Assembly (NCBI GenBank): GCA_964304625.1
Contig: OZ199839.1
Span: 9,486,001 to 9,550,000 of the forward strand
Origin: Kudoa neothunni
Lineage: Eukaryota > Cnidaria
Direction of reading: 5' to 3'
DNA length: 64,000 nucleotides
The notes beneath the pieces are model-generated. The model was not told where the DNA came from. It saw only the letters and a program-made list of their open reading frames with translations, and did not search any database. Shown in pieces: positions 13,355 to 27,009 of this stretch (position 1 is the stretch's first letter; the number at the start of each line of letters is the position of its first letter). The position numbers and the translations under genes are program-made.

Positions 13355-14084
13355 CTAGTGACTAAGTTGTTCTTTAGTGATTTGCAGCGCCTTCAAGAGA
13401 ATTGAATCATTAATGGATCTTTCGGCGAACTGAAAAACAACATAAATTAGTATAATCTTCAATAGCAAAAAAATAATACATAGCTTTCACAGTTGTTGAT
13501 TACATTGGTGGTCTCAATCTCCAAAATAACCCCTAAAAATAAAAATGGTCAAAATATCCTCATCCTTTATTTGTAATAAGTACCCCGAATCAATAAATTC
13601 GTCCAAAATAATCAACAAAATATCGTAAAAAATTCAGCATATTTTCATGATCATAAGGTGGAGGAATAAATCTCATAATGGTATCGATGAAAGAAGTGAG
13701 TAGTTGAGAAAGTAGAATCTTTCCCACAAAAATAAATATTTTATATATTTTTTCAAATCACACCCTACCTCATTCTCACAGCTATCAGCTAGAATATAAC
13801 AGAATAGGCTGGGCATTTTTTGGTACACAATCAGCGTGTTATCAACCACCAACGCTTCAACATTCTCCCCCGTGGAATTCTGCTGTTGCTTCAATTTGTC
13901 TCTAATATCATCCAAATGTTTGAGAGAGTTCTGAAATTGTGTATCGTAGAATTTGCTAAGAATCGTTTTGTCATTTGATTGTAGCACAATTGCTTTGATT
14001 GTTTTTAAATTTGGTGGCTAATTACGCAAATTTATGCACTAGGTTTCAGAAATTGGCCTAATTTACTGCGGCTTGAAAAACCAT
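13355..14084 (-). CDS. COPZ1: Coatomer subunit zeta (COPI)
   Basis: Small subunit of the COPI coat for Golgi and Golgi-to-ER vesicles; longin-fold partner of gamma-COP. Exon 1 (14067-14084) encodes MVFQAA. A 49-bp intron leads to exon 2 (13769-14017) with TIKAIVLQSNDKTILSKFYD and SLFCYILADSCENE, matching zeta-COP residues around the KAILILDNDG, KYYD and YVIGSSYENE blocks. The next exon has a leucine-rich helix (LLSQLLTSFIDTIM) and LDEFIDSG, then VILEIE. The last exon ends with LLKALQITKEQLSH and a stop at 13355. Two one-base excesses disturb the frame by my reading: in the T run (A run on plus, 13627-13632) and at a G-run splice junction near 13520-13590. These could be sequencing errors or early decay. 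Divergent with MON2, whose start is 559 bp away. Confidence 0.85.
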
Positions 14085-14643
14085 CGCCTTCTCTCTAAAT
14101 CTATCGATTTTTGTTGTTTATACGTCTTTTCGCGCATGCGTGTGATAATATCAATATTGCATATGCTGTTAATTTTTTTAATCTAAGTAGTTAGTTTTCA
14201 TTCGAAAAACGTTTTTACAAATCAAATCTTTTTTGTATTACTAAAAAACTAATATCACAAGCTACAAATCCGTGCGTACGCACAAACCCAATCCATAAAT
14301 GACGGCATGACACAGCATTTTTCCAAACTGTTTTATTTAAATAAATTTTATTTAAATTAGCTTAAAATTTTTTAACAAAAATATCTTTATTTAAATAAAC
14401 GGATAATCAAATAAACGAGGAAAATATATGACAGGTATACAGAAAATTACAGCTCAAATATTATCAAGCAATAAATCTCTCAAATATATATCGGGTTAAC
14501 CGTAAGCAATTAGGCCTATGTGTTAATTACTATATTTAAAAGATTGCGCATGCACTCTTTCGTACTAACATTATCAAAGTTTTATCTGATTGTATTGGTT
14601 TAGAAACGTGTAAGGACATTTTGTAAAAATTCCACACAAGAAT
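14085..14643. promoter_or_regulatory. Shared intergenic region between divergent COPZ1 and MON2
   Basis: The 559 bp separate the inferred COPZ1 start (14084, minus) and MON2 start (14644, plus). It is AT-rich with a small GC-richer patch containing CGCGCATGCG near 14132. No specific transcription factor site can be asserted. Its position implies it contains both promoters. Confidence 0.5.
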
Positions 14644-17600
14644 ATGTCACACGGGTCCCCAAATCAAATCTATCAGTGTCTGATCAATTACATAATCAAT
14701 ATAAAAAGATCATGTTTGAAAACCCAACAGTCAGTCAAAACAGTAATTTATTCAACTTATTTTACAAAATTTATTATATTGTTGAGTTGGATAGCGATTT
14801 TTGGTGGGTGTTAAATCGCGAATTTGTAGATAGAAATTCGCAATTTTAAAACTTTTTTGCACAAACTTATTACAATATTGTTGAATTTAGGTGGCTGAAG
14901 AACTTGAACGTCACATAACTGAATTGTATAAACAAAATTTTTTCGAATCTGCCCCAAAACCATTAGCCATTCGTGAAATAAACGATTTACTTCTAATGGT
15001 TATCAATTCGAAAAATGTGAACCTTCTCAAAGGGTATTTTGAATTGTTGAGTGGTATGGCAAGTTATGGACTATTGAATGAGGTAGGGGTCATCTATATT
15101 TTGGATTCTATAATGTTGGTTTACGCGTGTATTATAAGGGATTAAATCGCAACATTTAACGCAATTTTTTAAACTCTCAGCAAATATACAAAATCCAATA
15201 TATTTATGTAGAATAACTTGGCGGAGGTTATTGAACAGTTTTTCAATGTGTATCACAATTTTGAGGGAGGGTACCGGAACTCGTCCCAAAGACGCTAAAA
15301 TAGTTCGCGCTGCGTCTGTAAAAGATATCAACTTGAATAAGGACAGGAGTCAAAATTCGGCCCAATCATCTCCCAACTATTCTACAAATAACGGTAATGA
15401 TGAATAATTGGTTGGTGTTATCGAGCGTTGTTTCAGAGTTTATCGATGGGATGTGTTCGCCTATGAAAATGTTGCAGATTGTTTTCTGTCTGTCGTCCAC
15501 TTGCAAAATGAGCGGCCAATTACTAGCGCGTTATATTTCTTTTACTTTTCTTCTTTCTTCGATCGACAATAAAAATATCAAGTCGACCTCCAACGCATTA
15601 CTCCTTCAGCTCACGTCCAATGTAATGAAAACCGCCTTCCATTCTCTTTCTGCTGAAAATGATGAGAGTTCCACCACTCCCCAAAATCAACAGGAGAACG
15701 AAGATGCCGTCAACTTTATGACAGATATAGGCCGGTTGTTGCTCGACCAACCAACAAAATGGTTGGTTGATTTACCTAAAAGTTTCCAATGTTATGCCCC
15801 CTATTTTTTGGTGGCCGAGCAGATGGTGAATGAGCTGGGTGACTTGGCACCAAACAACCGCCAAATCCACTCCATCCTCAAATCGAACATTAATCGTGGT
15901 GTTGCTAGGTCGATTAAACGAAGATCTCATCAATCTTAACAGCGTCCCAAGCCTGACTAAACGAGTTTCTGATGTTAGTTCCAACTCTTCTACTTCAAAC
16001 ATACAATCACAACACTCTAAGATCCGTGATGAGCTGTGTTCTAGTAACCAAAGCATACACAAGCTATTAGTTTCTATTGTACAAGAAATTCACATTCTCG
16101 CCACGGTATTCAAGTTCACTTACGAATTGGATGTAAGCTTTACCTGATTAACAACTATTGTTGTGGCATAACTAACGTATATGTAGAGAGAGTTGGTGGA
16201 CGAATATCTAAGTTGTTTATTGAAAATTTTGAAATATGCCCCTACCTACATCAAAAATTTTGCACTACAATGTCTTATCAAACTAATTGGAAACTCTATG
16301 TTGGTGAGGTAATTGAAATATTTGGCGGAATAAAGTGTTACATGGTTGATCTCCATTTTAGACAACATTTTGAGGGGTATTAAAGCAATATGTATAGAGG
16401 TGGCATCCAGTTGCTATTGTGCGCTTGCATACGAATTTTCCGGTGTTAATCATAATGCGCCCAAGATAGACGAACATCATCACCCTCACATCGTTACCTC
16501 ACCAGTGAGTGGCGAATGTCACGACATGAGCCCAGACCTCCAATCTAACCAATAAATATTCGCAAAAAGATGACATGCTTTGGAGTGTGCTCGACGCCTT
16601 TTTGATGAGCAACAGCAAATCCGAATTGTACTATTTTACATACAGATTCCAACATTTGTATTTATTTAGACTCGAAAAACATGATTTCCCGGCGGATATT
16701 ACTCTCCAGTCATGTGCTGCTAATCACGACTCCTACCTTGCGGTGCTGATATCATTGAAAACCCTTTTCATGATAGATCTTTTGAAAGTTCTACGCAAAC
16801 TGATACTAACCCTCAATAGTGAAGGTTATTCTCTTCGTAGTAGCAACTTTCGAATAGCGTTTTTTTAGAACAACCTGATATCAGTGTCGTCCTCAAATCG
16901 ATTCATACATCCATTCAGTTGCTGTTTAATCAGTGGTAAGTTAATTTCATTTGAGGGCGATTTTTAAATTGTTTTTTAAATAGCGATGACACCTACACAG
17001 ATGTGTTGGACATATTGATGGAGAATCTATCAGTCTGTGTATCTGTCGCACTTGATCTCGCCAGTGAAAACTACATTTTCCAACGACTTTTCATCACATC
17101 ACTTTGTGATTGTGCGATTGTCAAAACTGAAGAAGCCAGCCGCAATGTATGCTAATTCCTTTGAATTTGTTGTTCATTTGCTTTTGATAAGCGGAAATTT
17201 TGATCTTAATCCATTCTGCCAAATTTTCGCTACATTTTGATGTCTCCAAAAAATATATTTAATTTTTATAACATTTTAATTCCCATATCGGAAACTTTTG
17301 GCGAGAATTACAAGAATTTTCCAATGAAATAATTTATATGTAAATTTATAAATAAATATGAGTTTGTGGTAAATGTTTTAAAAAATGGTTATAAAAATTG
17401 GGTGAAAAATTTGGAGATTTGCGTATCGTTTTCAATAATCTTGAATTTACATCATATATTGTAATGTAATTAATTTTATTAAATAACTTTTTTAAATCTT
17501 GATTTAAAGTTATACTTTAAAAGATTTACCCTTTAAAGTTTTTTAATAACAGAAAAATTCTAATTTTTAACTAATGTTAGTATTTAATGAATAGATCTAG

Positions 17601-20600
17601 ATTTAGATTAAGTGTTTAGAATCTACTATCATTGAATAATAAAAGATTAATAATATTATTTAAGTGTTTGTTGATTGATAGGTTTTAAATGCAATATTAA
17701 AATTTTAAATTGATTAGTTTTTATAAAAATTGCTTTTAAACAAAAATAATTTAAAAATTGTTCAAGCTAGGCTAGCATTTTGATACGCGTATTGTAGGAT
17801 AGTTTATGATCAATCCAAGTCAAAACTTTGATATCATAATATTAAATATTGAGGTTAACGGGGTTCAACAACCGTAGACGATTTTTTAATTTAAATAAGA
17901 AGTCATAATAATCTATTTTACGATTATATGATTATCTTTTATAATTTAGAATATTTTTTATACGAATTAGAAAAACCTCATATTGTTATTACACCGAAGG
18001 TAATTTGTAATAAACATGAAATTATGTATCTAAAGAATTTTAAATCATTATTTTCTATAATGTGTTTAAAAATATATTTAGCCAATATAGAAATTTAGAG
18101 AAGAACAAAAATATTTTTTCACTTTTGGACTCCAATGACGTCCTATGCACAAAATGTTTGGTTTATCAATGATAAAAACTATTTTTAATTATACAATATT
18201 TATATTAGAAATATTGTTATAAAATAATAAATTTTTAAATGAATATCAAGCGATGTTAATTGAGTCGATTTCAATTTAATTAACCTTAAGAATTAAAAAA
18301 TAGATTAAAATATTTATCATGCGAGTTGTCATATAATTTATTAGTTAAGTCATTGAGATGAAGTGAAAATAATTTTATTTCCATCATCAATATCTACATC
18401 AGCTTAATTTATGTTTAAAAACCATTATTTCTGAAAATGTTTAAAAAAATCGAAATTTTTAATTGTAAAGAAATATCAATTTTATGACAAAAACACTTTT
18501 TTAATAAAAAATCCTCATATATTATTTTTTTATTAATACAAAAAAGTTTCACAATAAAAATACCTTAATTTTAAAAGTTTTAAATAAGCTAATTAGACTG
18601 ATGATTCATTTTCAAAAATGGCACACGATGTTTAAACCTCAATATTAATATATCACGAATTTAGATTCAGAATGATAACTTTAAATAAAGAAATCGAAGT
18701 TTTACCTTCATCAAATTATTAATTTTAATTTATAATACAGAAACTCGCTCTTTATAACCAGTCCATTTTAAATGAATATTAAGATCATAAAAAATTGTAT
18801 TACTTTTATATTTATTTTATACTTATTTGATTATTAGCTCTATATGTTTAAACTTACGTATATCCTTATTTATAACAATATTCATATACTCGTTATCTTC
18901 TATAATTCAAAAAATTTTTGCATGTGTTTCGAAATGACCATGCGGTAGGCAATATGTCGTAAGATGTAGCTAGGAGAGTGATTGAAGGAATTTATTCAGA
19001 ACCGCGCACAGCGTTAATCTGTTTTTCTAAAATGATCCAGTTTTATTTTTATGTATTCATAATTTTATATAATTCGGAGATAAGAAATAAAATTATACAA
19101 AGAATTTTTACGTTTTAGTAGGAATTTTGAGACCTCAAATTCACTTTGGTTCAAATAATCCCTAACATATTTTATTTTTTTATATTTTTATCGATTTTTC
19201 AATTTTTCAATTTTTGATGCCAACATTAGAAATTATTAAATTAAGAGATTGTGAACTAATTAGTTCCTTCATGTAGGAGTCAACCAAGCAACACATAGCC
19301 ACAATGGCCATATTTGATCTTCTTGCTCAACATCCAATTCTCATCGATAGTGCAACCAATGTTGTTATTGATAGTATTAAAATAAAAATATTTCAGTATG
19401 ATTGGCCTATATCATATGTGTTATATGATGTGGTTGGTGTGGCGGATCTCACAAACAAATGGTCCTCATGTTCGTTTGTTTCACCTTTTGACGAACCGCC
19501 AAAATCGCTACTAACCAAATATTCTTCCAAATTGGTATCGATACAATTTCATTTGTACGATTGATTTTGAATGTGTTTCTAGACTAAGAATGTAACTATC
19601 AAAAATAAACTCACATTTCAATCCTATAAAAATATTCTTGGTTCTCTGAGGTTGTTTTATTAAATACTTCGAATTGTATTGTAACACAAAGTTCTGTTAT
19701 ATAATGTAGGAAACTCGGCGATGAACAATTTCAAGGGACCGTTGGTAAAATGATAGACTACATATTCGGCAAGTATATCCGTGGTAAACCCTCATTTAGA
19801 AACAAAAATCTGGATGTTGTTCAATTTGCTATTGGATTCTCATTCGACATTCTTTTCACTAATCTAAACAGACTTGAATTGGTGTTTGAGTACACTGGCC
19901 ATTTACTGCATTTGTCCCAGTACGGTGATGTGTTGCAATCCTTTGGTGCTGTATGTGTTGGATATCTGTACGCTTCTTATATCGATTATTGTTTAATTCC
20001 ATCATCCAACACCAGCGTGTGTTCATCGGCCCATCTCACTAGCCGGAGCATTTGTTTGAAAAATGCATTGATGTTTCTTTATGAAACCACCGCCTCACTT
20101 CTTACTATCAACACTATTAATGTAGATATGACTGCCGATGCCAATCATATTGATGAAAACCTTCTCAAACACATTCTCTTTCTATTGGCTTATACTGTTG
20201 ATAGATGTGTATCGATCTTTGATTGTCGTTTGTTTCGGCTGTTGATACAAATTTTTGATAAAATTGCACTAACCTATTCATATCCAATTCCCCTTACGGA
20301 CGATAGGAGCTTTCGTTTGCTGAACGTTGAACGTTTGAAGGATTCATCTCAAATGATAATTCAACAGATATACACTATTGTTCACAAGATAGTAAATCAT
20401 CATCTATCAATTATGTTTCCGCCCGAGCAGCTTATTGCGGTAACTGAAGGATGTTCTGTTGAGACTAACGCTGATAATAACGAGGGGAGTCATACCAAAG
20501 AGTTGTTTCGAATTATTTCTTCAGATGTTGGGTCATTTTGTTATTGTTTGTCCAGATCTCAATAAATCGTTATCATCTGTGGGATTTGTGTTGAATATCT

Positions 20601-23574
20601 GTGACTACATGAGAGTCAGTAGTAGTGAAACTTCACAGTCACCCTCCACCAACCAAACTATTGATTTTTTATGGGATTGCATTTTTGATTCGTTGTGTCA
20701 AATGTGTTTCGACTATCGTGGAGCTGTTAGGAAATGCGCTGTTCACACCATTCTTTCAGTCTTTCAAGTGCATAACTCGATCATTTCGGTAGATTGTTAC
20801 GTGAAATTAGCCATCAAACACATTTTCCCTTCTATCTCTATGATGCTGTATTTTTACGATCGATACATTGCGAGTATTGAGTCAACTGATCTGCTCAATA
20901 AATCCAATGTTGAACACCTGCTACTACATAATCTTCTTCTTACGTTCAAAAAGGATAATGAACTTATTGTTCATCATACTCGAAACACCTTTGAAAAACA
21001 ATGGCTGGAAACGTACATTAGTTTTTCCTCGGAAATAACAACAGAAATTTGCCAAAATCCAAAATCCTATGTCGCCAATGACACTTTACTGCACTGTCTT
21101 GACAATGTAACTACTATTGTAAGTTGACAATTGTGTCTAATTGATTTTAACTACATATTAATTCTTATTTCTATGTAGAACCTCGCCAATCCCATTCTCA
21201 TACATTATTTCCTCTATGAAATGAGCATGTCGTTCAAACTTATTCAGTCGAACATGAATGGCGACCTACTCAAAAACTTTTGTTCTGTTCTTAATAAATG
21301 TGTTTCCTACGGCAGCTTTACGAATGGTCGCAAAATAATTGCTCCGTAGATTCTTGTAATCTCTATTTCTCATTTTATATGAATATTTTTTATTAATTAT
21401 TCTCTATTAACGAATAACCAATATTTGGGTTTTTAGATGATTTCCAAGAATTGCCACCAACATACGATGATTCAGTAATTGACGAGACCACGTTTAAAGC
21501 GTACAAAATGGCCAACCAATCGATGAATGATGAAAAAAATGAGAGTTATGGTAGTGGTGGCATTGAAGGAGTGAAAAACTTTTTGGTGATTGCTAACGAT
21601 CCCACTTATTGGTTGTTCTGTTGGGATATCTGGAACAGTATAATTTTTGATCACATTTTCACCCAAGTCATGCAAGAAACTCATGAGCATATATCGGTTT
21701 GTGTTGTAAATGTGTTATCGAATACGCTTGGGAAAATACTTGAATATTTACCTCCTGAAATTGTTGCTTCAAATAAAGCGACCATCTTCACTTTTGTGGT
21801 TTTTCTTTACGACTTCAAACCAATTCAAACATCCGTTAGGCGTTTTGATTCCAACTTTTGTTTCTACTATAAAAAACCTACTGCTCTCAATGTAACTCAT
21901 GTGAGTGTATATTTCATTCTTAAACAACTATGCAAACGGTTGTGTCCGTTCGACGGGACAAAAATTTGAGGCGCTATCGCAAATAATCAAAACAATAGAA
22001 AATTGCCTGCTTTTTATATTGGGAAAAATTGCGGTCTGCAAACAATGGTTTACTGGAGCCACCATTGGAGAAGTTTCACCTTCCAATTCCCAATCAAAAT
22101 TCGGGCTTCCAGACGACAAGCAAAAGTTATGCCTCAATGATATACTTCAACTCATTATTCTCAACTCAAGCAGCTTTGAACAGCCAAATATTCCCCAATC
22201 ACAAAAATTCTTATCCAGTAGATTGTGTCTCATCCATTTATGTATTCTTCTTGATACAAATTTGGTCTGTTCGCTAGATCAAATCGATGAAATTTCAATA
22301 ATCTTTGATTCTTATTTAAATGTATTATTCATATTTACGTAAATAGATTTGATATTGCTTGATGTTTAGATATTTTCAATAATAATTTTAAATCATCAAA
22401 ACGCGGTTGGTAAAGAATTGTCCTTAGTTGCACTACGTTCGGTGTTTGTTGCGGTTGAACATTTATCTTCAATGATCACATCAAAAATCGACGTTTATTT
22501 GCGTAAGAAATAAATTCATTCGTTCTTAAATTGTATTTCACATATTTGTTATAATTGTAGCTTCTCTTAAAAACTTGGTAGATGTTATTAATAAACGCCT
22601 GTTTCAGCCACAAACAACGTATCACTAGTTTTTGTGAAAATAAACAGGATTCTAATATTCATTATAGTAAAATCTCTTCAAAATCAGAAGTCAATGCAAT
22701 AAAAACGGTTATGGAAACTGAGGTTTGTTGTGTTTAATAGTTGAAGAAAATTAATTTTTAAATATTTAAGATGGTTCAGTTTTTATCCACCACACTTATT
22801 GATCTCATTCCGAATGTCGATGATGAAATTCTCTCACAAATTACAGATACATTACTTCAAGGATTTCAAAACGCTGACAATAATCTCCCCTCCCTTGATA
22901 AGGCATCATTTTTACAAAGATAATGCCAACATAGAGAATCAGGAAACTAACACGGATCTACGTGATAATTGTTTTGACGCTCTGGTCATACTTTCTTTTA
23001 AACTAATCGAACGTATTTTTGTGTTTCCGCTCCAGATTTTAATAGTAATTTTGCTAGGAAATCCGGATTATTCCACCAATCAACTAGCCAATTCCACACT
23101 CCAAAAACTTGTCTCCTCCTGTTGTGATTGCTTAGAAAATTTGAGAAACCTCCCCGATATTAGCACACCCAACTCTAGAAGTTCAGGCTCTCAAACTCCA
23201 ATCTCAACCAAGTGACTAATTATTATCTAATATTTGAGGAAATTGAATTAACATGCATGTATCACTAATTATTGTAGTCGATCCACCATTTTTACCCTTA
23301 AAAGTGCTAACACTGCCCTCAGAGGAACCAAACTGATTATTCAAAGTATTAAAAGTGTTATTGTGCAAAATAAACAATCTGATAATGGTACTTCTGCTTA
23401 AGTCAAATACTTGCTTCATCCATTTTAGATTTGAAATGTTTTCTTCGTGCTCAATGTGGGATTCTCTATGATGCCATTGTCAAATCCATTTTGATCGATT
23501 ATCACACTATACGAGTCCTTTTGTATGATGTTCTACAAGAATTTTCCGAAATTATCAAAGAAGATATATTATAA
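14644..23574 (+). CDS. MON2: Protein MON2 homologue (DCB/HUS armadillo-repeat Golgi scaffold)
   Basis: MON2 is a large helical-repeat relative of BIG/GBF Arf-GEFs lacking Sec7, acting at trans-Golgi and endosomes with DOPEY. Exon 1 (14644-14742) encodes MSHGSPNQIYQCLINYI; exon 2 (14891-15082) continues in phase. The DCB block is CSPMKMLQIVFCL, aligning with human LKLLQTVLVLL. Near 20.58-21.0 kb are LNKSLSSVGFVLNICDY, GAVRKCAVHTILSV and IVHHTRNTFEKQWLETY, matching LNISLTSIGLLWNISDY, PAVRKSAGQTLFST and IHHSRDTAEKQWAETW. The C-terminus ends IIKEDIL. More than a dozen introns are mostly 30-150 bp, some near 30 bp; one (about 17147-19276) is 2.1 kb. Frame changes near 15270 and 15885 are not explained by a convincing intron. 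A 61-bp gt..ag intron near 20438-20498 resolves another apparent shift. Confidence 0.87.
17147..19276 (+). other. Single long intron of MON2
   Basis: Exon sequence ending in ...KTEEASRN at 17146 joins in phase to ESTKQHIATMAIFDL starting at 19277; alignment to human MON2 needs no missing exon between. The 2.1 kb is strongly AT-rich with no coding frame, transposon or repeat that I recognise. Confidence 0.7.
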
Positions 23575-24235
23575 TTTTTAAAAATGATATTTTTACCTTA
23601 AATTCCTCTAAAATTCCTTTCGTGTTATTTTCTGCCGCATAAGCTATATTCGAGTGATTTCTTTTGTGTCTTAAAGTTTTTATTTTTTTCATAGCTTAAA
23701 TTGCTTAGGGGCTTATGATTAACTTCATGGGATTACAACACACTTTATAGATTACGTACATACAGATACTTACCATCACACTCAGTTTTTTTCTATTTGC
23801 TGTAGACACCTAAACTTCCCATTAATGTAATATTAATGTATAATTGATTTTTTGACTTTAGCAATTATCGCGTTTCATATTTATTGAAATTAACTAATTG
23901 ATTATAGTAGTTAAAATTTAATTAAATAAAGCGTGCGAATTAAATAATTCAATGGGATAATGGGCGCAAAGTATTTAAGTAAATTGTTAAAAGTATGCAT
24001 AGTGTTTACGTTAATTGAGTAGAGCGTGCGAATTACATACTTCAATAGAATATTGGATGCAAGGTATTTAGTTTAATTGTTAAGAGTATATGTATAGTAT
24101 TTATGCTAATTTGGTAGATCGTGCGAATTCCACGGTCAATTAAAATATTAGATAAAAAGTGGTGAAATACAATGGGCGGCGGTTCGTACTTTCTATGACT
24201 GCGCGCGCGATATTGATTTATGGGGTAAATACTAT
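23575..24235. other. 3' flank of MON2 with short tandem-like repeats
   Basis: After the MON2 stop there is AT-rich DNA. Between about 23920 and 24140 a phrase resembling TAGAGCGTGCGAATTACATACTTCAAT recurs about three times at intervals near 90-100 bp (near 23925, 24020 and 24112), suggesting a small degenerate tandem repeat. No gene was seen. Confidence 0.45.
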
Positions 24236-25347
24236 AAATCAACGGTAATGGGGGACAGCGTTACCATCCCCAATGTGATAAATCCGAATTTTTTGTAAAA
24301 ACGGAACTAATATTTAATTATATGTATGGATATTACGTTAATTTATAATTAACTCAGAAACTTCAATTTTATGACGTCATTTTGTCAATGTGTTGAAAAA
24401 ATTCCTCATTAGAACAAGATTATCTAATGTATAGCACAACGTTCTATTTCATCTGATTTTTTCGATAATTCCAGATGAGAAAATGAGATTTCCGGAGAAG
24501 CGTTAATCAGAGCTAGAGGAAGTAAAGATGTGCTGTATTTTCCGATAGAATTAAATTTATTTGCCAAAAAAGGCGATTGTTAAGAAATTAATCGAACAAA
24601 CTTTGTTTTTGAGCCTATTAAACTAATTTAATTTCAATTTATTGCGTTACAGCTTTTCGTTCGATTTTTGAATAACACATAATAATTATACCTAGATGAG
24701 GTTTTATTTTTATGCGCGACCATTTATTCATTAAAATTACGGAAAATTAGTCAAGTAGATAATATTTAGTTAAATTTTAATTTTTTTAGGTAATACCTAA
24801 AATTAGAATTTTTGGAAATTGATAACAAACACTTGTAATGATAACTTAGCATTGGATACCACTAACATCAGTCTTTTTAAAATCAATCACAAAAATCTCT
24901 TCGTAATAATCCCAAAATGGTTTACGGTCATGATAAAACTGTGTTTTAGCTCGCTATGTATAGTATAAAAATCCAAAATATTGATCTTAACAGGAGCATA
25001 ACATTTAAAAATGCGTTCATTTTAATAAATTTTTGACATATTTTTTAAGCTCAATTTTTGTATAACGTGGGCTTTAAGGTTTATTAAAATTTCTAATTGT
25101 ATTTTGCGTGTTATGAATTTCTACTGTAGATATTTTAATTTGAAATAAAGCATTGTTCCAAGTATAAAATTTTCTACTCGAAGATTTCTCCTAATGAAAT
25201 CAGCAACGATTACATCCATTTTTTGTTAATTTGCAAAAACTCCTTATCTTTGAAACATTTTATTACGATTATTCAGTCTTTCGAAGAACAAGAGTAAAAA
25301 TCGGACAAAAAAAGACACGGAAAAAAATCGGGCACGGTTGGCAATGT

Positions 25348-25615
25348 CCAAAATTTCGGCATGTTCGCGTATGCTATGCACAAAATCTTAATTATTATAT
25401 CCCATGATTTAACTCACTTTTAAAATAATGAATGACAAAAAAAATTTTAAAGATTCAATTTAGAATGTTACCAAAAATCACGTTTTCAAATCAATCGACC
25501 GTCGCGCATATCAGCGCGCACACGTTTTCGCCCCTATTTTTGACGTAATTAACCGTCAAAAGCATACAATTTTTTATGATTTTTAAATCTATATAATTCT
25601 TATGTTCATTGAAAA
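25348..25615 (+). repeat. Left arm of internal inverted repeat
   Basis: Begins CCAAAATTTCGGCATGTTCG and runs through a GC-rich patch (GTCGCGCATATCAGCGCGCA) to TTGACGTAATTAACC. Its reverse complement lies at 26729-26979, with a 1.1-kb spacer. Confidence 0.85.
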
Positions 25616-26728
25616 GCGTCTGGAAGGCATTATTTATAGGAATTAACTTTAAGATTTCATTCAGCTAGGTTATTGCATCTTTTAAACGTCAATTTTGCAA
25701 TTGACTTGAATAATATTTGAATATAGTATTATATAATTTATGTTTTAGTTGATATATTATTTTAAAAATCGTTAGTGCTAAATTCGGTTAATAAATCGTG
25801 AGAATATATTAAAGTTTTCACATGCATGATGTAATCAAGAAATATATGAATGATAATATATTATATGCGAATTATTATATCATGAATAATTTAACATTAG
25901 AATATATTTTTATATTTTTGTAATGTTTCGCATTATTTTTTGTTATCTTTTATGAAAGCGTTAATTGACTAAGATTCTTGTACGTATTAAAATGCTTTTT
26001 TAAACAATTTGTCCACTATCAAATTATTTTTCTAATTGTTCTCATAGCGCCTCCTTAGTAGATATTCGTCAAATTCAACTATTTTATTAGCTCCACCCAA
26101 TATTTTTCAATATTGAGAATTAAACGGTATATATTTTTATAATATTTATGTTAATACTGGCAATCTACATCTGTGATCTTCAATACACCAACGATAGATT
26201 AATTAAATAAATGAGATACTGGCAATTTCGGCATGTTTTCTCTTAACTTGTTATTTTTACCGAAGGATGTGAAGGTCCTAGGGAAATTAAGTCCTAAAGT
26301 CTCGTATGAAAATTAATATTAAAAATAAAATTAATTTTGACATACATATATGTGTATATTTTTTCATCGCATTATTAAATAAATCAGTCAAAGTATCGTT
26401 TTTTCCCTTTTTGTCACCTGTAGACGTAGCGTTATATATAAGATAATTTCCCCATACATCAGGGTCTTCATCTGTCCTTTACCAGAGAGGAAAACAAATA
26501 ATGCGTTCATGAGGAACAAAATATGGTAAAATTGAAGTTAGGTTATAAAGTCCACCATGATGGTAGAATTATATTGAAACAGATTAAAATAATGATGTAT
26601 AAATTTATCACTATAAATTTTTTAAGAAAGATGACAAGTTACTTTCAATATTAATATTTATCCAAAATTAAAACCAAAATATTAAGCATTATTCCTCTTT
26701 ATGTACAACAATTTATATCAAATGAAAT

Positions 26729-26979
26729 TTTTCCAATGAACGTAAAAATTATAAAAATTGTATACTTTTGAAGGTTAATTACGTCAAAAATAGGAGCAAA
26801 AATGTGTGCGCGCTGATATGCGCGACGGTCGATTGATTTCAAAACGTGATTTTTGGTAACATTCTAAATTGAATCTTTAAAATTTTTTTTGTCATTCATT
26901 ATTTTAAAAGTGAGTTAAATCATGGGATATAATAATTAAGATTTTGTGCATAGCATACGCGAACATGCCGAAATTTTGG
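26729..26979 (-). repeat. Right arm of internal inverted repeat
   Basis: Reverse-complement partner of 25348-25615 with only scattered substitutions and small indels. The pair could form a hairpin if transcribed. Confidence 0.85.
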
Positions 26980-27009
26980 AGCCGGATATTCCCCCATTAC
27001 CAAATCAAC

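Larger units (their letters stand above)
24244..27001. mobile_element. 2.76-kb TIR element with perfect 8-bp TSD and internal long inverted arms
   Basis: The element starts GGTAATGGGGGA at 24244 and ends with its exact complement TCCCCCATTACC at 27001. Flanks are identical: AAATCAAC at 24236-24243 and 27002-27009. Inside, 25348-25615 is inverted at 26729-26979 (about 250 bp, high identity, including a GTCGCGCATATCAGCGCGCACAC-like core). The 430-bp block at 24285-24690 has a diverged relative at 41213-41633. No transposase is visible. An 8-bp duplication with GG-starting ends fits Merlin/IS1016-like or hAT-like enzymes; a Merlin-type fragment lies at 5880, but linkage is inference. Confidence 0.8.

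Noticed and set aside
20438-20565. Frame change in MON2 near 20.5 kb
   Set aside because: A 61-bp intron from 20438 restores SCFELFLQMLGHF and aligns with human MON2 without a gap, so it is not a frameshift.
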